Positions 24,752-37,079 of a DNA stretch of 64,000 nucleotides are shown here, piece by piece (positions within the stretch are counted from its first letter, which is position 1; each line of letters begins with the position of its first letter). The DNA is from Bubalus kerabau (taxonomy: Eukaryota > Chordata > Mammalia > Artiodactyla > Bovidae): assembly GCF_029407905.1 (NCBI RefSeq), contig NC_073627.1:135607697-135671696 (forward strand), written 5' to 3'. The translations under genes and the position numbers were made by a program. Under the pieces are notes generated by a model. That model searched no databases. It was given only the letters and a program-made list of their open reading frames with translations, and was not told where the DNA came from.

Positions 24752-24959
24752 TGTGCTTAGTGGCTCAGTCGTGTCTGACTCTTTTCGACCCCATGGACTG
24801 TAGCCCATCAGGCTCCTGGGTTCACACGGATTCTCCAGGCAAGAATACTGGAGTGAGTTGCCATGCCCTCTTCCAGGGGATCTTCCCAAACCAGGGATCG
24901 AACCCAGGTCTCCTGCATTGCAGGCATGTTCGTTACCATCTGAGCCATCAGGGAAGCCC
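24752..24959 (-). repeat. Bov-tA SINE
   Basis: This antisense full-length copy is flanked by a perfect 11-bp duplication aaacaaagagc at 24741-24751 and 24960-24970. Confidence 0.96.
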
Positions 24960-24999
24960 AAACAAAGAGCAGCTTGAACAAAATTTTAATGGGCTGCTC

Positions 25000-25730
25000 A
25001 TATAATAGAGTGAAGGGGTGGATGGTTTGATAATAGCAGCTCAAAAGATCTCAGTAGACTAGAAAAATTCTCTGAACCTGACAAAAATAAGCTTATATAG
25101 ATAAACCCATGATCCTACACGTAGGTATAGAAAAACTGCATAGTATAAAATGGGTGAGATCTAGTTTAAACATGTTTGAAAAAGACTCCTGAAATTTCTA
25201 GCAGTGTGGCAGAGTACATTACTTGAAAATTCTCCTATATAACACTCAGAAATGCTTGGTAACGTATTAAAATAACTCCTTTTAAGCACATAGTTGACCT
25301 TATCCCCCAAAAGTAAGGAAAATCCCTTGGGAGCAAAAATGAGTAGGAAGATAAGAGTTTCAGAAGTGGATCCTGTTGAATTTGAATAAGCATTGACACA
25401 TTTGCAAGAAAAAAAGGAAATCTCCCAAGTCCTCCACCCCATCAGTTAATTTAAATGAAGCCATTCTAACTGGAGCGTGAGGAGTGAAACAGAAGTGGCT
25501 CTAGGGTCAAATGCCAAAGCAGAAAACTTTGTGCCTGCTGCGGAGTAAGAGGTCTGAGGCTGAAACTTCCCCATTAATTCGGTTCCCTAGAAAGCGGTTG
25601 GAGTTGTTAGCACTCCTTGGCCACTAGCAGAAACAGGAAAACATAGGTATTCAGGATTTCCGCAGTTTCACATCAGCCAATTGTGAATTTATATTATACT
25701 CCCACATGGGAAAAACCCCCACAAATGGGC
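25000..25730. other. Unique intronic sequence
   Basis: I see no gene or clear repeat. Confidence 0.5.
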
Positions 25731-25732
25731 AT

Positions 25733-26006
25733 TATTTATTTAGTTTTGGCTGTGCTGGATCTTTGTTGCTGCATGACTTTTCTGTAGGAGCGGTGAGGGG
25801 GGCCTACTCTCTAGTTGAGACGGGTGGGTTCTAGGGTGTGCAGGCTTCAGTAATTGCAATTCCCGGTCTTTAGAGCATAGCCTAAATAGTTGTGGCACAC
25901 AAGCTTAGTTGCTCCACGGCATGTGGGATCTTCCTGGATCGAGGATCAAACCCGTGTCCCCTGCATTGGCATGTGGATTCTTTACTACAGAATCACCAGC
26001 AAGCCC
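25733..26006 (-). repeat. CHR-2-type SINE
   Basis: The antisense body starts tttggctgtgctggatc and ends at a degenerate head (atcaccagcaagcccc). Confidence 0.85.
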
Positions 26007-26039
26007 CAATAGTGATTTTTTTTTTTTAAGTGACTATCA

Positions 26040-27050
26040 GAAATGATGAGGCACATTTGAAAACTCAAGTTGAATATAAGCTAAAAATATAATTGTTGAA
26101 ATTTTAAACCCAATGAATAGGTTAGCATGTTAGAAAGTGAAGAGGAGCGTTAAAGAACAAGAATATCTGAATATGTGGTTCAGAGTACAGCACAGAGGAC
26201 AGGAAATATATAAAATACAAAAGGTCAAAAGACATAAGGGGTAGAATATTTAACATACCTAGAAAGAGAATGCGCGAGGAGAGAAAAGTATTTGAAGAAT
26301 GTTGACTGAGAAATTTATGGAACAGAAGTTAAAAGTGCTCTGCATATAAAACAAGGTACATTTTTGGAAAATCACACCTGAACATGTAGAAAAGCTACAA
26401 ATTTCCAGAAAGAAAGCATGACCTACAAAGAAAAATCATGGTGACAGAGACATCTCAACAGCGATCTGGAAGCCAAAAGATAGTACAGAGAGAAATTAAT
26501 GTCAACTTAGAATTGTGTACACTACAAAATAATTTCTTAAGAATGAAAACATTCTTAATCCTTTTTAGATAAAGAAAAACTGAGTTTTTATCAACAGATC
26601 TTTACTTAAGGAGTGTCTATAAAGGATACATTTAAAGAAGAAGGAAAATACCTTAGAATAAGGGTAGTGAAAAGTAAAAGGGAACCAAGAAATTGGCAAA
26701 CATAAGTAAATCTAAACAAACTGTATGAAGAAGTAAGAGTAATGTCTAATTTTTAGGACTAAAAATACATAACCAGAAAATCAGCTGTGCTCCAATAAAA
26801 TTAAAAACTAAGAAGAAGAAAAAGTAAAAATATAAAACCAAGTAGTAGATAATAACAGACTGTAATCAGGAGAGAACTGATCATGTTCTAAGGTCATTGT
26901 TTTATTCAGGATAGGGGATAAAATATTGCTAAGTTTGGACTTTATTAAGAATCTGTGGTTACTAGTCTTGGAGTGGAAGGTGATGGAAATCAAGAACTAG
27001 CAAACCAAAACAATTGTTTAAATCCAAAAATATCAAGGAAGGGAAAAGAA
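26040..27050 (+). repeat. Old L1/HAL1-like fragment
   Basis: It is A-rich sense sequence with ctggaagccaaaagatag and caacttagaattgtgtac, as in mammalian HAL1/L1. It is highly decayed. Confidence 0.5.
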
Positions 27051-27119
27051 GCAAAGAGAAGAGGGCAAACACAGCAAAGGAAGAGTCCATGATGCATTAG
27101 TAATAACAGATGTGAAGTA

Positions 27120-27326
27120 GGTGCTAGTCCCTCAGTCGGGTCTGACTGTTTGTGACTCCGTGGACTATAACAAGCCAGGCTCCTCTGTCCATGGGATTCT
27201 CCAGGCAAGAATACTGGAGTGGGTTGCCATTCCCTTCTCCAGGGGATCTTCCTGACCCAGGGATCCAACCTGGGTCTCCAGCATTGCAGGCAGATTCTTT
27301 ACTGTCTGAGCCACCAGGGAAGCCCA
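27120..27326 (-). repeat. Bov-tA SINE
   Basis: This antisense copy has a 7-bp direct repeat tgaagta at 27113-27119 and 27330-27336. Confidence 0.95.
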
Positions 27327-27399
27327 GTATGAAGTAACCTTGAAAGCAAATTTGTCCAGGGGTGTTAATAATATAGAAGAGATAAAGCTTGACCACCAA

Positions 27400-27680
27400 A
27401 TATACCGTGTAAGATAAACACTTCAAGCTGGCTTTTAGATCTAAAGTTAAACCAACATTTAAAAGATAACATAGAAGAAAATGTTTGTGAACTTAGGATA
27501 GAAAAAAAATCTTTTTAAGGACAAGCAAAACACATAAAGGAAAATAGCAATAAATTGTACTGTATTAGAATTAAGAACTTTTCTTCATCAGAAGACAGCA
27601 TTAAGAGTAAAACAAAACAAAAAGAGTGGAAAGAGATACACATAACTGGCAAGTCTTTAGAGGTCAAAATAGTCACTAAA
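27400..27680 (+). repeat. Old L1 ORF2-like fragment
   Basis: The phrase ttcttcatcagaagacagca followed by ttaagagtaaaac resembles the L1 ORF2 3' portion. The evidence is weak. Confidence 0.4.
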
Positions 27681-27779
27681 TGACAAAAGACAGCTCTTAA
27701 ACTTGTTTGCTTTTCAGGAAGTAGCTTCCGAATATATAAAGTAAAAACTGAAAAGCATAGGGCTTATCCACTATTATAG

Positions 27780-29110
27780 TTAAAAATCACTCAGCACTGA
27801 TTGGGCAAGGAGCCAAAAAGAATAAAACTACAGAAGATTTGAAGACAAATAACAGGTTGGATTTGATGGACAGCACATTCTCTGCACGAACACACATTCT
27901 CCTCAAGCACACATGGGACATCTATAGAAATGAACAGAAACAGAAGAGCTAAAGTGGGAAGAAGGTGCTGGAAGTGCAGAAGAAGAATGAGCGATAGATC
28001 TGAAAGCCAGAGCTGGGAAGGTCTGCATTGAGGGGTAATGAAAAGGGGATGGGGTAGATTGGAGGTCAGATGGTTTACCAACTTTGTCTCACCCCACTTT
28101 GTTGATATAAAAGGAAGGTCTGACCCTTAGTTAGAAGCAGAACACAAACATCCAAGTACTTTGAAGACATTTTTAAGTGTTACTTTTATGTACTGGATTG
28201 AACCACGTGAAACTCCCATTTTTTTTTTGTAGAACAAGAAGGATCGGCTATTGGCATTTTCACGTGGCTCAACAAAACAAAGTGAGAATTGAGCTTTTCT
28301 GTTTTGTTTTTTGTTTGTTTTTAATTCACCTTCTTCAAAAAGACAAGTGTTAGTAGACCAGAATTCAACATCCTATCAAAAACATCTGTGCCAGAGTCTT
28401 CCTACATTTATTTAATATCTTACACACTAGAGGATGTCTCAGGCTTTGTTAATGACACATTCTCAGACAAGAGGTAGATGTTGGATTATTTCAAAGACAC
28501 CATTTGGCTCCTCAAAGCATCCTTTAAAAAGCCAGTTAGTGTCCTAAAGCATGTGGGTACTGAACGTGTGGTCTCATCTGTAGTGAGAGTCATCACCAGG
28601 AAATACCTTTCTTGGGCCTGGGTGCTTTCTATAAGAAATTAGGTATCCTGAGATCAAAATAATTTTCTAAAGGTTTGTTCACCTCTCTGTTCAAAACTCT
28701 ATAATGCCCTCTGTTTCTGGTTTCTGTTTCACTGTTGAATTACACTTTTTCAGGAAATCTCATAAACTGACACAGTAGTTCCAGAAATTAATGTTATAGA
28801 GAAAATTAGTTTATTCTCACTGCAAAGTTTAATTTCCACATTATAATTGACTAGTTCCTTCTGTAACACAGATCCTCCTGGCTTAAGCAACTTTTATTCT
28901 TTGTGATTGGTTGTTGGTCCAGTAGCCAACAAAGGCTCGCCCTGGTGTGATCTTTAGCCCCTTGCGTGCCCAGAGACAATTGCTACATAGCTATCTTCTC
29001 CCAAATCTGTGTCATTGAATAACATGAAACTGACAAGTAACTTAGACTTGTTCTGTATGGATACTTCTCCCACTACTCAGATGAAAGTTATTTTTATGCA
29101 CTAAATGCAC
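27780..29110. other. Unique intronic sequence
   Basis: I see no gene, RNA gene or clear repeat. Confidence 0.5.
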
Positions 29111-29114
29111 TCAG

Positions 29115-30492
29115 TATGTCTGCAGGTTTGGAAAACTCAGCAGTGGCCGCAAGACTGGAAAAGGTCAGTTTTCATTCCAATCCCAAAGAAAGGCAATGCC
29201 AAAGAATGCTCAAACTACCACACAATTGCACTCATCTCACATGCTATTAAGTAATGCTCAAAATTCTCCAAGCCAGGCCTCAGCAAGACATGAACCGTGA
29301 ACTTCCAGATGTTCAAGCTGGTTTTAGAAAAGGCAGAGGAACCAGAGATGAAATTGCCAACATCCACTGGATCATCATAAAAGCAAGAGAGTTCCAGAAA
29401 AATATCTATTTCTGCTATATTGACTATGCCAAAGCCTTTGACTATGTGGATCACAATAAACTGTGGAAAATTCTGAAAGAGATGGGAATACCAGACCACC
29501 TGACCTGCCTCTTGAGAAATCTGTATGCAGGTCAGGAAACAACAGTTAGAACTGGACATGGAACAACAGACTGGTTCCAAATAGGAAAAGGAGTACATCA
29601 AGGCTGTATATTGTTACCCTGCTTATTTAACTTATATGCAGAGTACATCATGGGAAATGCCGGGCTGGATGAAGCATAAACTGGAATCAAGAATATTGGG
29701 AGAAATATCAATAACCTCAGATATGCAGATGACACCACCCTTATGGCAGAAAGTGAAGAACTAAAGAGCCTCTTGTCGAAAGTGAGAGAGGAGAGTGAAA
29801 AAGTTGGCTTGCAGCTCAACATTCAGAAAACTAAGATCATAGCATTCAGTCCCATCACTTCATGGCAAATAGATGAGGAAACAGTGGCTGAATTTATTTT
29901 TGGGGGCTCCAAAATGACTGCAGATGGTGATTGCAGCCATGAAATTAAAAGACACTTACTCCTTGGAAGGAAAGTTATGACCAGCCTAGACAGCATATTA
30001 AAAAGCAGAGACATTACTTTGCCAACAAAGGTCCATCTAGTCAAGGCTATGGTTTTTCCAATGGTCATGTTTGGATGTGAGAGTTGGACTATAAAGAAAG
30101 CTTAGTGCTGAAGAATTGATGCTTTTGAACTGTGGTGTTGGAGAAAACTCTTGAGAGTCCCTTGAACTGCAAGGAGATCCAACCAGTCCATCCTAAAGGA
30201 GATCAGTCCTGGGTGTTCATTGGAAGGACTGATGTTGAAGCTGAAACTCCAGTACTTTGGCCACCTGATGTGAAGAGCTGACTCATTGGAAAAGACCCTG
30301 ATGCTGGGAAAGATTGAAGGCAAAAGGAAAAGAGGGTGGCAGAGGATGAGATGGTTGGATGGCATCACCGACACAATGGACATGAGTTTTAGTAAACTCC
30401 TGCAGTCGGTGATGGACAGGGAGGCCTGGCATGCTGCGATTCATGGGGTCACAAAGAGTCGGACACGACTGAGCGACTGAACTGAACTGAAT
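29115..30492 (+). repeat. BovB (RTE) LINE, 5'-truncated, RT remnant
   Basis: The sense frame 29254-29679 carries PDVQAGFRKGRGTRDEI, then YIDYAKAFDYVDHNKLW and GVHQGCILLPCLFNLYAEY. A stop follows, and the next frame (29743-30105) carries ELKSLLSKVREESEKVGL. The stop and missing N-terminal domains make it non-functional. It ends in the BovB tail (cgactgaactgaactgaa). Confidence 0.95.
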
Positions 30493-30494
30493 TG

Positions 30495-31160
30495 TACCAT
30501 AATTGGTTAAAAGCAACGTGATGGGGTGATGGGAACAAGGTGGGAAAAAGGTAGTGTTCATGGACGCTTTAAAGGCTAAAGGCTCCCTGACGTTTCTTTC
30601 AGTCTTGTGACAACCAAGGTGTTGGAGCTGCTGCTGCAACTGCCAGGGCTCAGGTTAAGCTTACTTACGCCAGGGGCGACCTTTTGAAAAACCGTTCTAC
30701 CTCAGCATTTTCAAGTCTCACTCGAATTTTTGTTCAGGTCTAAACTTTACTGAGCACTGTTGATTATTTTTGATAGGGAAACACAGATAGCACTTGCAGT
30801 TTGTTGCAGTTTGGGAAGTCTTAAAGTTTCTTAGGGAATAGAGGTATCAGTACTTTCTTTTTAACCACCAAAGTAGGAACAGATTAAGTTCTGGAATAAA
30901 TTTTTTAAGGTCATTTTTACTGGGATCTAGGTTTAGCTTGAAGTTTTTTTTTTTTAAAGCAATCATATTAGGTAGGTAGGTTTGTTTTTTACTTAATGCA
31001 CAGCCATACCCTGTAATACTTCAGAATCCAGGGCTGAGTGGGTCTAAATTTATTTCACTTCCTTAGAAGCAGTTTCTTTAATCTTATTTGTTCCACAGGC
31101 TTTTTAAGGACACTTTGAAAGAAACCCTTGCCCAAAGATTTAATTAGCATTAGTACTATT
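30495..31160. other. Unique intronic sequence
   Basis: I see no gene or clear repeat. Confidence 0.5.
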
Positions 31161-31165
31161 CATTG

Positions 31166-31231
31166 AGGACTTCCCAGGTGTCTCATGGTAAAGAATTCAC
31201 CTGCCAGTGCAGAATCAGACATGACTGAGCA
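31166..31231 (+). repeat. Internally deleted SINE
   Basis: A SINE head (acttcccaggtgtctcatgg to acctgccagtgcag) is joined directly to the last bases of the tail (aatcagacatgactgagc). The whole core is missing. Confidence 0.8.
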
Positions 31232-31232
31232 T

Positions 31233-31233
31233 G

Positions 31234-31274
<41 letters not shown>
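31233..31274. repeat. (AC)n microsatellite
   Basis: A CA run grows from the tail of the deleted SINE, with one early interruption (acacat). Confidence 0.95.
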
Positions 31275-31276
<2 letters not shown>

Positions 31277-31452
31277 ATTAACACATAACCAGTGCCCAGA
31301 GAAATGGTAGTGTTTCCCTTTGAAGACTTCATGTGTATCCTCTTACTCATAGTGAATCCTTGTTAGGAGTCGTAAGTAGATGTGCTTACCTCTTCAGTCA
31401 AATCTCTCACTTTGTAAACATGTTATTTCATTTTTTTCTCCTCTCTGTGCAT

Positions 31453-31664
31453 TCTCAGTTGCTCAGTCATGCCTGACTCTTTGCAACCCCATGGACAGTA
31501 GCCCACCAGCCTCCTCTGTCCATGAAATTTTGCAGGCAAAAATACTGGAGTGGATTGCCATTTCCTCCTCCAGAAGATTTTCCCAACCCAGGGATCGAAC
31601 CCAGGTCTCCTGTGTCTCCCTCATGGGCAGGCGGATTCTTTACCAGTGAGCTACCCGGGCAGCC
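31453..31664 (-). repeat. Bov-tA SINE
   Basis: This antisense copy ends gagctacccgggcagcc and has a short insertion beside the tRNA promoter region. Confidence 0.93.
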
Positions 31665-31789
31665 TTGGCAAATAACAGGCACTCAGATACTTGTTGTAAA
31701 ACGAATGCTCTGTTTCCTGTATGATAGAATAGAGATGTTCAGGAGTTAGGGAAGTTCCACTGTCACGTAAATAGTCTAAAGCAAAGCGG

Positions 31790-32015
31790 CACATAGAGCC
31801 CCCAGTTAAATGTAGACATAGTGACCATAGTAACGGTTACCAGGAAGGAGGGAGGGGTGGGGAGGGCAAAATGAAAAAGGGGAATCAACTGTGTGGTGAC
31901 TGGTGGAAACTAAATTGGCAGTGAGCACGCTATAGGGTATACAGAAAGTGGACATACAGTGGACATGTGAAACTTAAATTATAAACCAATGTACCTCAAT
32001 AACAAATCTAAAAAA
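31790..32015 (+). repeat. L1-like 3' end fragment
   Basis: It has gtaacggttaccagg, a G-rich block and accaatgtacctcaataac, like the 3' end of an older L1 subfamily. Confidence 0.5.
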
Positions 32016-32368
32016 GAACAATTATTTGTATCTTTGTATACTACGTCATGCACACACATACCACCAGTTAAAACCTTCCTTTCATTAGCCTGGCATTCTG
32101 TCCATTTAGTTAAAATATTGATGCAACCTGTATTTGGTCACACTTGGAGAACCCCTTAGTGTATAGGTATGTTATCAGCTGTTCTGTTATTGAGGGTCTC
32201 CAGCTACTGCTAATGTGTTTTTTCCAGAGCTTCATGTTGTCAGCCCAGTATTTTTGGAAAATTACTTTTAAAGAGTATTGTATTTATGGTACTAGAACTT
32301 ATAGTAAGGTCATATGTTAACTCTGAATATATTTGAGTTTATTGAGTTTATTTTAGTATATTGAGTTT

Positions 32369-32531
32369 GATGCAGGTTTGATCCATGGGATGGGAAGATC
32401 CCCTGGAGAAGGGCATGGTAATCCACTCCAGTATTCTTACCTGGAAAATCCCATGGACAGAGGAGGCTGGCGGGTTACGGTCCATAGGGTTGCACAGAGT
32501 CGGACACGACTGAAGAGACTTAGCACACGTA
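32369..32531 (+). repeat. Bov-tA SINE, 5'-truncated
   Basis: The sense core and tail start at gatgcaggtttgatcc and end in cttagcacacgtac. Confidence 0.92.
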
Positions 32532-32534
32532 CCT

Positions 32535-33635
32535 CTCTGTATGTTGTCGGTGAAAAAGAAGATCCTGTGCTGTTTAAACAACGGGACTGCCTAGGGATGA
32601 TGGAGAAATAATAGTTCGAGATAGGAGTGATTATTAATAACCTAACCCAAGTCTTAGCAAATTTAAACAAAGCACATCAGTACCATCCCCACATTGTTAG
32701 AAGCTTTCTCCTTGGTATTAGCGACCTGTAGCAAATGTCACTTCTCTTCTAGAATGTCAAGTGCATTTGGCCTGTTTCTTTTGTAAAAATGTAGCTCAGA
32801 AACCACACCAGTTTCGGCTGTGAGAAATGATGAGATACCTGTAGTCATTTCCTACAGCAAGCTTGTGAATGAAGACTTTAGGGCCATTCAAAAATAACTA
32901 TTGGTATGTTGCACACACTAGTTTTTTGTTGTTGCACACTTTGTCATTTGCATATATGGCTACAAATCTGCCAAAACTTACTGTAAACTCTGTTCTTCAG
33001 GTGTTCTTGTGCTTCTTTTTTTTTTTTTTTTTTTAATTTTTAAATGACAAATGCATGGTTAAGCTACAGAAACTTACAGAGAAGACTTTTTCAATTGTCA
33101 ACATGTGCCAAAATTGTATTTGTGTTTTTGAAAGGAGGGCAGAACACCAGAGATATTATATAAAAATAGAGGACCCACAAAGCAAACCAAATTAGATTTT
33201 GCTGACCTTTTGCATATAGACATGTATTTGAGTCGTAAGAGATGATTTAGAAGAGTAACAGCAAGTTATTTAAGCATGAACATTACTTTGAAATGACCTT
33301 ATAAATCCAGCTCTTGAAAATTTTTCCTGTATACATCCTCCAGCAAAAGAATATTTTGTACCAGGTGGATGCAGTATGGTTTCCATTAATAATTCACATC
33401 TGCTGAGAACCACTGTCAATTACATCATCTTTGAATGACAGTGTTATAATGCATATGTATTAAACTAGGAAACTTTAACCATTTTATTGCCCTGTCAAGT
33501 GGACTAGCAGAGTGAAAGCTAGGATATGAAATGATATGTTTTATTATAAAACATTGATTAGTAAACTAGACAATATTAAGATAAAATTTGGAGAAGATTG
33601 GGACTTTTTTTTAATTGACATTAGATTTGTTTTTA
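32535..33635. other. Unique intronic sequence
   Basis: It includes a T tract at about 33018-33034. I see no gene or clear repeat. Confidence 0.5.
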
Positions 33636-33639
33636 ATAG

Positions 33640-34790
33640 ACTATTTTCTAATATATTTTACTTTTTAGAGTAGTTTTAAGTTTGCAGAAAAATCCAGTAG
33701 AAGGTACAGAGTTCCCGTGCACCTCATTCTCCTCGGCTGTTTGCTCTGTTGCTGACGTCTTCATTACTGTGCTGTATTAAGGTTGATTAGCCAATGCTGA
33801 TACTTTATTACTCACTGAAATGCACTCTGTGTTGTATGTTCTCTGGGTTTTGGCAAACGTGTGAGGTCATGTGTTGATCATTATACTGTCATACAAAATA
33901 GATTCGCTGCCCTAAACATCCTCTGGCTCTGCCTGTTCTTCATCCTTTCCTCCTCTTCAAACTCTTGGCAACCACTGTTCTTTTTACTGTTTCTCTAGTT
34001 TTGTCTTTGAAATTTGGAATCATAGAGTATGCAGCCTTTTCAGAGTGGCTTCTTTGACTCAGTAATAATGCATTTAAGGTCCCTTTATGCCTTTTTGTGG
34101 TTTGATAGCTTATTTACTTTTTAGCAATGATTTAATATCCCATTTTCTGGATATACCACAGTTAGTTTTTCCATGCACTATTGAAGGACATCATGATTGC
34201 TTCCAAGTGTTGGCAGTTTTTAATAAAGTTGCTGTGAACACTCATGAGCAGGTTTTTGTGTAGATACAAGTTTCCAACTCCTTTGGGTAAATACTAAACA
34301 GCTCAGTTGCTGGATAGTATGGTGAGACTATGTTTAGTTTTGTAAGAAACTGCCAGACTGTCATCCACAGTGGCTGTACCGTTTTGCATTCTCATCAGCA
34401 ATGAATTGAGAGTTCTGTTGCTCTACATCCTCGCCAGCAATCAGTCCATGTTCAGTGTTTGTTTTTTAGCCATTCTGATAGGTGTGCAGTAGTATCTCAC
34501 TGTTGTTTTAATTTGCATTTCCCTGATACCATACAGAGTTAAACATCTTTTCATAGGCTTATTCGCCATCTGTGTATCTTCTTTGGTGAGGTGTCTGTTC
34601 AACTCTTTTGCCAGATTTTTAATTGGGTTGTTACTGTAGAGTTTTAAGAGTTCTTTGTATATTTTGGATACTAGTCTCTTCTCAGATATATGTTTTGTAA
34701 AGATTTGTCTCCCAGTCTGGCTGATCTTTTTCATTCTCTTAAGCAAATTATATTCTCTTTATGACTGCAATTCCTATCAGCCATGGAAAT
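33640..34790 (-). repeat. L1 3' region, antisense
   Basis: A long decayed copy runs from agtagttttaagtttgcag through gccagactgtcatccacag to ttttggatactagtctc, covering the 3' UTR and the end of ORF2. Confidence 0.85.
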
Positions 34791-34852
34791 TGAAAGAACT
34801 AGTAACATTAAAAGAAGAAGGAAACGCTATTCCTAAGTTGCTTGAATAGTCT

Positions 34853-35097
34853 TCAGTTCAGATCAGTCGCTCAGTCGTGTCTGACTCTTTGCGACCCCAT
34901 GAATCGCAGCACGCCAGGCCTCCCTGTCCATCACCAACTCCTGGAGTTCACCCAGACCCACATCCATCGAGTCAGTGATGCCATCCAGCCATCTCATCCT
35001 CTGTCGTCCCCTTCTCCTCCTGCCCCCAATCCCTCCCAGCATCAGTCTTTTCCAGTGAGTCAACTCTTCGCATGAGGTGGCCAAAGTACTGGAGTTC
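34853..35097 (-). repeat. BovB (RTE) LINE 3' end fragment
   Basis: The antisense BovB tail runs to ccaaagtactggagttc. It is 5'-truncated at about 245 nt. Confidence 0.93.
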
Positions 35098-35099
35098 AA

Positions 35100-35585
35100 G
35101 CCAGTTGCAATTATTTGGCTGACCTGTTAATAAAACAAGTAAAGTGCTTAAACCTGAAATTCTTTTTATTTAGTCATTGTAAAACATACTAGCAAAGCTG
35201 GGTGATTGGGGGCGTCAGATAATTGTGTGTCTGATGACTTTCTTTGCTCTCTTATATGGATTTAGTGGCACTTGTAATATTTTAATATGATGCTGCATAA
35301 AATATCCCCAGTACTCTTTAAGTTTGGCTCTTATACCATATTGATATTAAGAACATAAAATTAAAACAATAAATGCACACTGGCCCAACAGTCTCTATCT
35401 ATAGTGTAGCTTAAATAATAAAGAACTCAAAAACATACATTTCTTGGAAACCAGGGCCACGGCTAAATGAAATGTGAAAGGCTCTCCCATTTTGGCTCCT
35501 TTAGCACTTAACCTATACGCTGTACTTTCCTGACCTTTAGAAGTCATTTGTTTGACCATGACTGCTATGTGGTATGTGTATATAT
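35100..35585. other. Unique intronic sequence
   Basis: I see no gene or clear repeat. Confidence 0.5.
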
Positions 35586-35591
35586 ATAGAT

Positions 35592-35625
35592 AAACACACA
35601 CACACACACACACATACACACACAC
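35592..35625. repeat. (AC)n microsatellite
   Basis: A CA run interrupted once by catac, beside the tail of the antisense SINE. Confidence 0.95.
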
Positions 35626-35628
35626 ATA

Positions 35629-35832
35629 TGTGCTCAGTTTCCTCAGTCCTGGCTGACTCTTGCGACCCCATGGACTGTAGCCTGCCAGGCTCCTCTGTCC
35701 ATGGGATTTTCCTGGCAAGAATACTGGAGTGGGTTGCCCTGCCCTCCTCTAGGGGATCATCCCCATCTAGGGATCAACCTGCATCTCCTGCATTGGAGGC
35801 AGATTCTTTACTGCTGAGCCACTGGGAAAGCC
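35629..35832 (-). repeat. Bov-tA SINE
   Basis: This antisense copy has its head at 35832 and lies 19 nt from the next, oppositely oriented copy. Confidence 0.95.
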
Positions 35833-35851
35833 TATATTTATACACACATAA

Positions 35852-36058
35852 ACTTCCCTGGTGGCTCAGATGGGAAAGCATCTGTCTACAATGCGGGAGA
35901 CCCGGTTTTGACCCCTGGGTTGGGAAGATCCCCTGGAGAAGGAAATGGCAACCCACTCCAGGACTATTGCCTGGAAAATCCCACGGACAGAGGAGCCTGG
36001 TAGGCTACAGCCCATGGGGTCGCAAAGAGTCGGACACGACTGAGTGACTTCACTTTCT
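35852..36058 (+). repeat. Bov-tA SINE
   Basis: This sense copy runs from acttccctggtggctcag to gactgagtgacttcac and a T/C-rich tail. It is head-to-head with 35629-35832. Confidence 0.95.
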
Positions 36059-36059
36059 T

Positions 36060-37075
36060 TTCTTCTTTTCTTTACACATATTAAATTTATAAGGAAAAAT
36101 ATAATATCAGTAGACAGTACCATTCCAATGTAAGAGATATGGTTTAACATTCTTAACATGAGTATTGAACTTACAGGATTTTTCCCCTACATAGACCTGC
36201 TTTTAAAAATGAAGTTTTAGGGAAATGATAATATAGCAGAAAACTATTTACATGTATGATTGTTTCAAACTGCAAACTTGGGTTCCCACATGGCTGGGTG
36301 TTGGCTTACTTTCCTAAGGTGATCAGCTAGGCCTTCATAATCGACTCTGTTGCTCAGCCATTTTCATAGCAGAATACTTTGTTTTGGTCTTTTAATACTG
36401 CCAGCATGGCAAAATCAAGTTCCATTAAAAGGCATTTGGGAAACAACCTTTTTTGTAAAGGAAGTGAATGTGGCAAAAACCAAGTGTATTCTCTTTTTTT
36501 CTTAGTAGAACTCCATTTGTAAATCATAGGGTACAAAATTTTTATGCCTAGAGCCTATTACCGTTTTTAAATGCTGTCAGTAACCACGCTGTGCGGTATT
36601 CATTTCAGAGTTGTCTTTTATGTTGCACAACTGCTTTTGTATTTGGAATGTTAGTTTAAAATGATGTCACAGCTCTGTAGAAAAAATTTCCAGAGTTTAA
36701 TGGAGAGTGGTTACTTTGTCAGTTAAGGTCATTTCTGTGAACTAAACTTCAACATGGATTTAGGAGAAGTCTTAACATGAGAACTCTGTCCTTGATGGCA
36801 GCAGCCTTCTTGGTGATGACTTTGTCTGCATGACTTGTCCCCTGAGCCTCTTAGCTTGACTAAGGCCGCCTTGCTCTTCAAGGCCAACTCTCAGCTGTCA
36901 TCCCAGGACCTCCCTTCACCATCCTCCCGAAATTCCCTTGATATCACTCTCTGTGTTAAAAGAGTCCCCATCTGCTGCACTCCATGTTTAATGTTTTTTA
37001 TGGTGTGGTGTGATGCACATTCTTTTAATAGTAAATAGCATAGGTGATAAATTCTTGTGGCCTTAGCTGCCAGAA
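36060..37075. other. Unique intronic sequence
   Basis: I see no gene or clear repeat. Confidence 0.5.
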
Positions 37076-37079
37076 ATAG

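Noticed and set aside
29254..30105. Second reverse-transcriptase frame as a gene
   Set aside because: It is a BovB remnant interrupted by a stop and 5'-truncated, with no sign of selection.
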